A DNA stretch of 64,000 bases, taken from the NCBI RefSeq assembly GCF_046630445.1, contig NC_092341.1, forward strand, positions 293,326,001 to 293,390,000. The letters are read 5' to 3'. The position numbers and the translations under genes are program-made. The notes under the pieces are model-generated. The model was not told where the DNA came from, ran no database searches, and saw only the letters and a program-made list of their open reading frames with translations. The stretch comes from Rutidosis leptorrhynchoides. Lineage: Eukaryota > Streptophyta > Magnoliopsida > Asterales > Asteraceae. This document shows positions 55,537 through 64,000 of the stretch, piece by piece (the first letter of the stretch is position 1; every line of letters begins with the position of its first letter).

Positions 55537-56809
55537 AACTACGTGTACTATCTCGTTATCCCACCAAGCCTCAACATTCGAACACTAAGTGCGCGACATG
55601 GTTACCTCAAGGTGTGAACTCATCCTATTCTAAGTTCTCATTTCACCCCTGTCTTATCGCTCGCACTTCCGTGTAAGGAAATCTTTTATTCTAAATTCTC
55701 CATGGAGGGAGAGACTCTCCACGTTACACTGGTATTCGCCATAAGGGTGAATAGTCCTAACGAACATTTCCAGAACCTGATAAGAAACTTGCTCTGGCGA
55801 ACGTTTTTCAAAAATCGATAAATCTTCTGCGGCGTGGGAATCCTTGAGAAACAGAAACTTGTCCCAACCAACGTTTCCGAACCCTAACTAACTTGTTCGA
55901 GCATATCTTAAGAAATTCTATTCCAACACGGTGTACCATTGTCAATTATCCCGGATTGAAATACACGTTTCACTTCTAGTTTTACAAGAAGCCTTAGGAA
56001 CACGTTTAGACATGGGTACCACGTACCATCCGCAAACTGACAGAACAAGCAAACGTACGACTCAAATCTTGGAAAGACATGTTACAAACTAGTATTGTTA
56101 CCTTTAGTAGTTCCTCTTACAACGACAGTTACCATTTGTGTATTAACGTCGCACTTCCGAAACCCCATATGACCGCAAATGTCATACCCCTATTCGTTGG
56201 ACCAAAGCATGTGGCAAGCAAATCACCGAATCCGAACTCATTCAAGAAATAACATTTGAGATCATCCAAGTCCGAGAAGGACTCAAGACGACCCGTAGTC
56301 GCCAAAAGGGCTATACCGATATTTGACGTAATCCTCTCGAATCCCAAGTCAGTAACCGTGTAATATTGAGAACTCGCACCTTGGGAAGGTGTAATCCATT
56401 TCGGAAATCAGGGAAAGTTAAAACCGCGATATATTAATCCTTTTGAAACCTTGAGGCGTATTGGAACCGCTCCTACCGTTTAGAACTTCCGACTCAATTA
56501 AGTTTCCGTTTACCCTACGTTCCATGAAAAAAACTTAGAGACGTGTCCTACGAAACAGGAACGTGCTACTCTCCTAGATAAACTTACTATTGATGGCAAA
56601 CTCCCCTTCATGGGAAACTGGTTGAAATTTTGGATCGTAAAACCAAGTCTTAATACAAACTGAAATCTCGACTGTCAAAATTTGTGGGAATGCCCAAGGA
56701 CGTATCTTCACTTATTCATAGCATTGACAACGTAAGGTCTCGAGTAAGAAGCAACGACTATTGCTTCCAACTAAATTTCGGGACGAAATTTCTTTTAAGG
56801 TGTGGGTAA
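55537..56809 (+). pseudogene. Element G RNase H-integrase remnant and polypurine tract
   Basis: Continues G after I (AACTA duplication at 55537-55541). An integrase core trace lies at about 55960-56100 (nucleotide match to the A stretch around 2430-2570), and the C-terminal part is near 56370-56420. All frames have stops. The stretch ends in TTTCTTTTAAGGTGTGGGTAA, with the purine-rich tract AAGGTGTGGG at 56797-56806, just before the 3' LTR. Confidence 0.75.
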
Positions 56810-59179
56810 TGTAACATCCCGCATTTTTCCGTTAAATTATTTTAACGCCCATCTTTTTATTTTAATAATATCCTCAGTATCTCGATTCGTATCCTCCATT
56901 AGCTAACATTCTTAAAATATTTTCGTTATTGGGTTATAACATCTCTCGTACTCTCGTGTAATTCAAAATAATTCGTTTGGTTAATTCACGCACCCGCACC
57001 CGAACTAGAGGGACTAAACTTGCAAAGAGGCCAAAGATTTGACTAGGTCAACTAGTCAAACCTTCAACCTCCTCCTCTCATTTTCTCTCTTTCTCTCTTT
57101 TCATACTTCCATTTTCCTCTCAAGAACTCAAACAAGATTCATCATCTAATTTCGGATTTGGAGGCTAACATCAAAACAAATTACATATTTGGAATCCTCT
57201 CTTCATCCTCTTCGACTTGATACCAATTTCATCTCATTTGGGTAACTTTCTAAAATCACTAGATTTTGTGTTCTTGATGTTTTTTGAATTATAAAAGTGT
57301 TAATTAGTGTCTATGGCTCGTGTATAACATGAATATATGTTTTGTTTGTTCGATTTGTTGTTTTGAGTAACTAGTTTGAACTCTTGAAAATGGGTTTGCT
57401 TAATCTTTGATTTTGGAAGATTAAATGTTGTTAAATTGTTAAAGTTCATGTTTTAATTGTGTTACTAGTATCACTAGCTTCATTTTGATGTGTAGGTTAA
57501 TTTGTAAGACTTCAAATACACGATTAGTGATTTTGTGAATTTTGATTAGGGTTTGATGAACTTGAAATGAACTTTTGATACTTTGAATGCCATGAAATGT
57601 TGTTAGTAAGTGTTTAGTTGTATTGCATGAGTAATTACCTTCGAAACGACATATCACATGTGTGGATCGGATTCCCAAATCATGTAATGCATTTCAAGAA
57701 CTTGAAGCTTTGAAAATGGACCTTGAATGACCACTTGGCGAGAAATCGGTTATTGTAAATGATGTTTTCGCTTGATGAAATGTGTTTAGTTGCTTTCCTT
57801 GTCAAAATACCTTTCCGATGATATAAGATACATGTGTTTGGTTGTTTGCGGGTCATAAATGGTGATTATTTGAAGTTAGGTTCGTGCATTAAACTTGAAA
57901 ACTGCCAGAATTCTCTGCACAGGTAATGGCGCGGCGCGCATATACCTGCGCGGCGCGCCAAAGTGGGCTGTCCAACTTTGTCAATTTTCGAAAAATGTTT
58001 GCTATGCTACGCACTTCCGATTCACATGTAACTTGTTCTAACATGCTCATATATGATTAAAAACCTCAGAAAAATAGTTCGGGACCCGACCCGAACGTGT
58101 TGACTTTTTTGTTGACTTTGACCGACCAAAGTTTGACTTTTTGTCAAACTTAAACAAATGATTATGCAATCTTTCTAACATGATTCTTTACTTGTATCTT
58201 GCATGAAACTTGACAATTTGATTCACATGCTTTATAATCGAGTCGTAGCGAGCCATAGGACTAATTGAACATCTTTGACCTATCATGTTTACCGTTATTG
58301 ATACAACCTATATGTTTAGGTCAAGACTAGCTTTGTCTTTGCACGCGTTTACTTGTTGAAGTACTTTATTACTCTTGCACTCAAGGTGAGATCATAGTCC
58401 CACTTTTTACTCTTTGAACTTACTTTTGGGATGAGAAAACATAAACGCTTCTTTTAACTAAGTGAACACAAGTACATGAAAACATTCTACATACGAGTTT
58501 AGAACGAAATCCTCAATTCGATTATCATTAGTTATACTTGCAGGGTGTAAGTGTAGGCGTGAACTTATGTTGTATGGCCATATGGGTTTGACAAACCCTC
58601 ATCTCGGACGGTTCGCTACCGTCTATGGATGAAATATATTTTCGAGAAACAGTGTTGTTCTAGCACTATTATGATGGGGTTCAATGGACGGAATGTTAAG
58701 CCTTGATAATTGGGTGCTCGTGAATATTAACTTTTAGAATGTACTATTATTTTATCAATGTTGCAAATCTTGTGGTTCGACTTACTTTAGCTCACTTACT
58801 TTTACTCACTTACTTACTTAAACCTATGATTTCACCAACGTTTTCGTTGACAGATTTCTATGTTTTTCTCAGGTCTTTGAACGATATGTGAAACATGCTT
58901 CCACTCATTATTTTGATACTTGCATTGGATGTCGAGTATATGTGCATACATGGAGCGTCTTTTGGCTTTCTTTAAAACTGTGTCGCATATGTTTCACTTG
59001 TACTTATAACTTGTAACGAAACTTTTGGATGAACAACTCTTGTAAACTTTGAAACAATCTTTATTTTTTGAAAGTAATGCGACATATCTTTGGTCAAATG
59101 TCATTTTAAAGACCTATGACCACGCAACGGGACCTAAGTAGTCGACGCCGTCAATTGACGATTTGTCGGGGTCGCTACA
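56810..59179 (+). repeat. Element G 3' LTR, 2370 bp
   Basis: Copy of 43433-45802 with about twenty substitutions and small indels; CpG boxes at 57929-57959. Followed by the target duplication ATTAT (59180-59184). Confidence 0.95.
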
Positions 59180-59329
59180 ATTATGGAGATTTTGAATAAT
59201 CAACAATTACTCATGGATTAAACATGCTAATATAGAACACAATGATATATATGAAAACGATCATACCATCAATATATCAATTCATTATGATAAAACTGTT
59301 TAATGTTCCAAAAATATCCAAATACTAAA
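59180..59329 (-). other. Element H 3' untranslated region, proximal part
   Basis: Right-hand flank of G: target duplication ATTAT, then AT-rich sequence down to the pol stop at 59330. Confidence 0.75.
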
Positions 59330-62300
59330 TTACAAATTAAAAATATCAGCAGCATAACGAAGTCCAATACTACTAGCATGATCATCATGCTTGTTGTGTG
59401 TCATGGGCTTCGTGAACGGGTCAGCCACATTATCATCTGTATGAACCTTAAGAATACTAATATCATTCCTCTCAACGACTTCTTGAATGTAGTCAAACTT
59501 TCGAAGAATGTGTCTGCTACCTTTACGTACACGTGATTCTTTCGCAAGTATAATAGCACTTGAATTATCACAGTACATTTCCATAGGGGATTCAATGCTT
59601 GGAACTACTCCGAGTTCAGCAATAAACTTCCTTATCCAGACAGCTTCTTGAGCAGCTTTTGAGGCAGCAATGTATTCTGCTTCCGTTGTAGACTGTGCAA
59701 CTGTGCTCTGCTTTGAGCTTCTCCAATCAACTGCCCCGCCATTCATGACAAAGACATACCCTGACTGGGATCGAGAATCATCTCGATCAGTTTGAAAACT
59801 AGCATCTGTATAACATCTAATACTCAACTCTTCTTCCAAACCACCGTAAACCAAGAACATATCTTTAGTTCTCCGCAAATATTTAAGAATGCTCTTAACA
59901 GCAATCCAATGTTCTTCACCTGGATTCTGTTGATAACGACTCGTCAAACTCAAAGCTAACGACACATCAGGTCTAGTACATAACATGGCATACATAATGG
60001 ATCCTATAGCCGAAGCATACGGAACACATTTCATTCGTCTTATATCATCAGGTGTGATAGGGCTTTGAGACTTGCTCAAGGTTATGCCCTTTTGCATGGG
60101 CAATGCTCCGCGCTTGGAGTTTTGCATGTTAAATCTTCTCAAGATTTTGTCAATGTATGTACTTTGACTCAAACCAATAAGCCTTTTGGATCTATTTCTA
60201 TAGATCCCGATTCCAAGAATATACTTAGCTTCTCCAAGATCTTTCATGGCAAAACATTTTCCAAGCCAAGATTTGACATCTTGCAAAGTTGGAATGTCAT
60301 TTCCAATAAGTAGTATGTCATCAACATACAAGATCAAGAAGACAACTTTGCTCCTACTAGCTCTAATGTAAACACAGGGCTCATCTTGGTTTTGAGAAAA
60401 ACCAAACTCTTTGATTTTCTGATCAAACTTAAGATTCCAGCTCCTGGATGCTTGCTTTAATCCATAAATAGATTTTAGAAGCTTGCATACTTTAGTAGGA
60501 TGCTTAGGATTCACAAACCCTTCCGGATGAACCATATATACGTCCTCGCTTAGGTCGCCATTTAGGAAAGCAGTTTTGACATCCATTTGCCATATTTCAT
60601 AATCATGAAAAGCTGCTATGGCAATAAGTATCCTAATTGATTTAATGCTCGCGACTGGTGAATAAGTTTCCTCATAATCAATTCCTTGAGTTTGAGTATA
60701 ACCTTTTGCCACCAATCGAGCCTTAAAAGTGTTTACATTACCGTCCATGTCAGCCTTCTTCTTAAAGACCCATTTACTGCCCACTGTCTTGCAATTGGGT
60801 GGAAGATCAATCAAGTCCCATACTTGATTATCTTTCATGGACTGCATCTCTGCCTTCATAGCATCTCCCCATTTGTCAGATTGTGGATCTGACATGGCTT
60901 CATCATAGCTAGAGGGTTCATCATAATCCCCTAGATGAGGTACATCTGAATTAATCAGAAGATTTAACCTCTCAGGTTGATGAAGAGTTCTACTAGATCT
61001 ACGAAGTATAGGTACAACACGTTCTGGCTCACCAACAGTGTATCCAGCTTCAACGTGCGGTTGGCTAGTGCCTTCAGAAGGTATGTTACTTTGTGATTCT
61101 TGAATTTCCTCAAGATCTACTTTACTCCCACTGACTTCTTGTAAGAGAAGATCTCTTTCAAAGAATTCAACAAACCGAGCAGTAAACACTTTGTTTTCAG
61201 CTTGGTAGTAAAAGTAGTAACCCATTGTTTCCTTTAGGTATCTCACAAAGTGACATTTGATACCTCTGGGTTCTAACTTGTTTGAAGTGTCACGTTTCAC
61301 ATACGCTTCACAACCCCAGACTTTCAAATAAGACAACTTAGGACTCTTTCCATGCCATAACTCATATGGTGTCTTATCTACCTTCTTGGTTGGAACCATA
61401 TTGAGTATGCGTGCATCAGACTCTAATGCATAACCCCAAAAAGACATCGGTAGAGTAGTTAGACTCATCATAGATCGAACCATATCAAGTAAAGTTCGAT
61501 TCCTCCGCTCCGACACACCATTGTGCTGTGGTGTATAAGGTGGAGTGAATTGTGAGACAATCCCACAATTCTTCAGGTGGTCCAAAAACTCTTGACTCAT
61601 ATATTCCCCTCCCCGATCAGAACGAAGGGCTTTAATGGTCTTTCCAAGTTGATTCTCTACTTCATTTTGGAAGATTTTGAACGTTTCAAAAACTTCATGT
61701 TTATGTTTCAGCAAGTAAACATAACGATATCTACTATAATCATCAGTAAATGTAACGAAATTTGTTTCACCATTTCTAGACATAGTTCTAAAAGGGCCAC
61801 ATACATCAGTATGTATTAGTCCTAAAAGATCTTTAGCTCTTTCACCTAAACCGGAGAAAGGAGCCTTTGTCATCTTTCCACATAAACATGACTCGCATAC
61901 ATCAAATGACTCAGAGCCAGTTGATTCCAAAATCCCATCAGATTGGAGTTTTGAAATGCGTTGTTTGTTTATATGACCAAGACGACAATGCCATAGATAG
62001 GTATTATTCAAGTCTTTCTTGACTCATTTGGCAGTACATGTATATACAGAATTATTATTTGAAATTACACCATGCATATCAATTTCAAAAATACCATCAC
62101 GTGGAATAGCATTAAAATAAAATACAATTCTTAGAAACTGAAATACCAAAGTGCGTAAATGTAAGTTCAAAACCAACATTTTTCAAAAGAGAAACTGAAA
62201 TTACATTGTTCGTAATACTAGGAGCATAATGACATTGTTCCAACAAAACAATAAGACCACTAGGTAAAGTAAGCTCATAGGTGCCAATGGCTTCAACAAC

Positions 62301-62414
62301 AGCTCGAGCCCCATTGCCCACTCTTAAGTCTAGTGTGTCTTTCTTCAGTCTCTTACTTCTTCTCATTCCCTGCATATTGTTACAGATGTGAGTACCACAA
62401 CCAGTATCAAAAAT
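59330..62414 (-). pseudogene. Element H pol: protease, integrase, RT and RNase H
   Basis: Minus strand. The protease starts after TAG 62415-62417 with IFDTGCGTHICNN and CHYAPSITNNVISVSLL. A frameshift lies near 62112, and a TGA near 62023 follows before an 893-codon open frame from 62011. That frame has the pre-integrase region (YLWHCRLGHINKQRISKLQ, CESCLCGKMTKAPF), integrase core (HTDVCGPF, LRSDRGGEY, NGVSERRNRTLLD), RT (KARLVAKGYTQTQGIDYEET, MDVKTAFLNGDL, catalytic YVDDILLIG intact) and RNase H (CYTDASFQTDRDD, STTEAEYIAASKA, MYCDNSSAIILAKE). Integrase-before-RT order and wording fit the Angela group. RT and integrase look structurally intact; only the protease boundary is broken. Confidence 0.93.
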
Positions 62415-63317
62415 CTAGGAATCACTAGAAAAAGTATATAACTGTATATGAAATATACCTGATTTGCTGGTCTGGCCAGCTTTGCCTTTTCTCAACTCAG
62501 ATAGGTAGGAAGGACAGTTCCTCCTCCAGTGGCCAACCTTTCCACAGTGGAAACATTCGGCATCTTTCGCTGGGTTTTCTTTCTTGGGAGGTGGTGAAAT
62601 ATTTTTATTAGCAATTGACTTGCCTTTTCCTTTTTCCCAAGTTTTCGGCTTATTCTTTTTCACTCTACCTTCCCTAATCATAAGGACACCTGGATTGGAA
62701 ACCTTATATGGAATATCCTGTTCAACAGTTTTGAGCATCGAGTGCACCTCTGCCAGAGATTTCTCCCAACCTTGCATATTGTAATTCATCACAAATTGGT
62801 GATACGATTTTGGTAGTGAAACCAAAACCGTGTTCACGGCCAAGTTAGGTGGCAAGGTAGTTCCAAGTTTTTCCAATCGGTCAATGTAGCTTTTCATTTT
62901 TAAGACATGAGAGCTCACTGATTGACCCTCCTCCATTTTGCATGTTTGAAGAAGCTTATAAGTTTCATATAACTCTTGACTAGCCTGTTTCTGAAACATA
63001 TTTTTCAGCTCAGTCATCATATCATATGCTGTACGATCTTCCATTTCCTTTTGGAGGTCAGAAGTCATACTAGCAAGCATGATTAAAGCTATCTTCTTTT
63101 GCTCATCAAACAACTTCTGATAAGCATTCTTTTGAGCAGCAGTAGTTGTCTCAGGAGGAGCTTCGGGTAAGGGTTCTTCAATTTTGTTCAACTTCCCTTC
63201 AAATTTGAGAACAATTCTCAGGTTGCGGTGCCAATCGAGGAAGTTTGAACCATTGAGTTTTTCCTTCTCCAACAAAGAACGGAGGTTGATTTGGTTTACG
63301 TTTTGATTGTTTGACAT
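62415..63317 (-). pseudogene. Element H gag, 300 codons, ended early by TAG
   Basis: ATG at 63317 (MSNNQNVNQINLRSLLEKEK). Copia gag core of the UBN2 type: LNGSNFLDWHRNLRIVLKFE, LYETYKLLQTCKMEEGQSV, LVSLPKSYHQFVMNYNMQ. A Lys-rich linker and one CCHC zinc knuckle (CFHCGKVGHWRRNC) follow. TAG at 62415-62417 comes after YTFSSDS, where a Trp before the protease IFDTGCGTH is expected, so gag is separated from pol by a Trp-to-stop change. Gag itself is otherwise complete. It forms the particle. Confidence 0.9.
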
Positions 63318-64000
63318 CTACAAGAGAACAAGATTCAATTTTAGTATTTTCGATATTGTACTTTAATAAATTAATTACCCAAGTTTTAATATATTTAAAA
63401 ACAATTAATTTACGAAAGCCTAAGATCCACATAGAGGTTCCATAACTACATCTGTTGATCAGCTAGCAGTTATAGAGTCTACTGGTAGGTAGCGAGTACC
63501 AATTGCATCACAGATGCAACTCTTAGATCTTTATGGGACCTTGAGATATGTGTAGTCTAACAAACCACTATTATCTATTGGCATGTTTGTCCCATCCTTG
63601 CCTCGAACTCAGGTCTCACCGTGAATACGATTAAGTCGTCCAATTTGGAAACAGTGGAAATTCAGCCTAGTCTCACTCGTAACTGAAAATCCACCTCGTG
63701 GCTATAATTCGATTAGGTCTCACCGTAATCAAAAAATAACGAGGAGTGTTTGCAAGCTCATTGGATGGCATGACTTAAATTTGACGGGTATTTTAAAAAT
63801 GTTTGTGTTAACGAATAATGCATGCACACAAGATTCACTACAATTTGTTAAAAAATATTTTAACCAATTTTATATATGTCGATCGTTTTTATGCGTCAAG
63901 TTTGTTATTTTATTTTATATAAAAAAAAATAACAAATACACACTGTGTATCATTTTAAAACATTTTTAAAAGATTTCGCTCATATATATTATTTGAGTTT
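63318..64000 (-). other. Element H 5' leader
   Basis: About 680 bp upstream of gag with no credible ORF; long non-coding leaders are usual in Angela elements. The primer site and 5' LTR are not reached before the window ends. Confidence 0.65.

Larger units (their letters stand above)
43433..59179 (+). mobile_element. Element G: chromodomain-type Ty3/gypsy with decayed pol, interrupted by I
   Basis: Plus strand. LTRs of 2370 bp (43433-45802 and 56810-59179), primer site, gag with one stop, heavily eroded pol and polypurine tract. ATTAT flanks it on both sides (43428-43432 and 59180-59184). Element I (48544-55536) sits inside the pol remnant. Without I the element is about 8.75 kb. By eye about twenty differences separate the LTRs. 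It is related to A in gag, leader and LTR. Confidence 0.95.
41905..64000 (-). mobile_element. Element H: Angela-type Ty1/copia, split by G and cut by the right window edge
   Basis: Minus-strand element. Its 3' LTR lies at 41905-42733, the 3' untranslated part at 42734-43432 and 59185-59329, pol at 59330-62414, gag at 62415-63317 and the leader at 63318-64000; the 5' LTR is outside. Element G is inserted between 43432 and 59185 with ATTAT duplicated on both sides. Joining the two flanks restores one continuous 3' region. Domain content and the polypurine context (CAAGTGGGAGTC before TGTAGGATT) fit the Angela/Tork group. Confidence 0.9.

Noticed and set aside
56129..56347. Minus-strand ORF of 72 codons in the G pol remnant
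   Set aside because: Antisense to a decayed integrase region; resembles the equivalent shadow at 2126-2308 in A.
44062..57678. Near-identical 79-codon minus-strand ORFs at 44062-44301 and 57439-57678
   Set aside because: Antisense to the two G LTRs; duplicates through LTR identity.

Overview
This window looks like repeat-rich plant nuclear DNA. Every long reading frame belongs to an LTR retrotransposon, primer sites match plant initiator-tRNA-Met (TGGTATCAGAGC on the element strand), intergenic DNA is AT-rich, and no intact host gene is visible. The lineages (chromodomain Ty3/gypsy, Tat/Athila-like Ty3, SIRE-, Angela- and other Ty1/copia) and the style of their LTRs suggest an Asteraceae genome. 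That family-level guess comes from memory of such elements and was not tested by a search.

Layout, using element names A-I. (1) 1-8810: element A, a minus-strand chromodomain gypsy, runs off the left edge and is inserted in the LTR of (2) element B, 8811-16535, another minus-strand chromodomain gypsy whose gag-pol is almost open but has a mutated reverse transcriptase catalytic Asp. The B LTR carries an array of small hairpins with different stems and one constant loop. (3) 16616-24761: element C, a plus-strand Tat/Athila-like gag-protease element with no pol. (4) 24762-28604: element D, a decayed minus-strand Tat-type gag-protease fragment with its 5' LTR. (5) 28605-29941: element E, a minus-strand copia relic. 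(6) 29942-30579 and 40509-41583: a non-LTR segment with possible broken host exons and a Helitron-like 3' end, split by (7) 30580-40508: element F, a young SIRE-type copia (9.9 kb, LTRs that look identical, GAATG target duplication) with gag, pol and an extra 968-codon ORF.

(8) 41905-64000 is a three-level nest. Element H (minus-strand Angela-type copia, running off the right edge) is split by element G (plus-strand chromodomain gypsy, 43433-59179, target duplication ATTAT). G is split in turn by element I (minus strand, 48544-55536, target duplication AACTA). LTR divergence read by eye agrees with the nesting: I has no visible difference, G about twenty in 2370 bp.

Within each element the parts follow the usual plan: LTR promoter, tRNA primer site, gag (capsid and RNA packaging), protease/RT/RNase H/integrase, polypurine tract, LTR. 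Most copies carry nonsense or frameshift changes. G and I have nearly no coding capacity yet moved recently, so they were probably mobilised by proteins from relatives. The least ordinary signals are the constant-loop hairpin array in B, a doubled CpG-rich box at two-helical-turn spacing in the LTRs of A, B, G and I, and the gag/pol stop arrangement and extra ORF of F.
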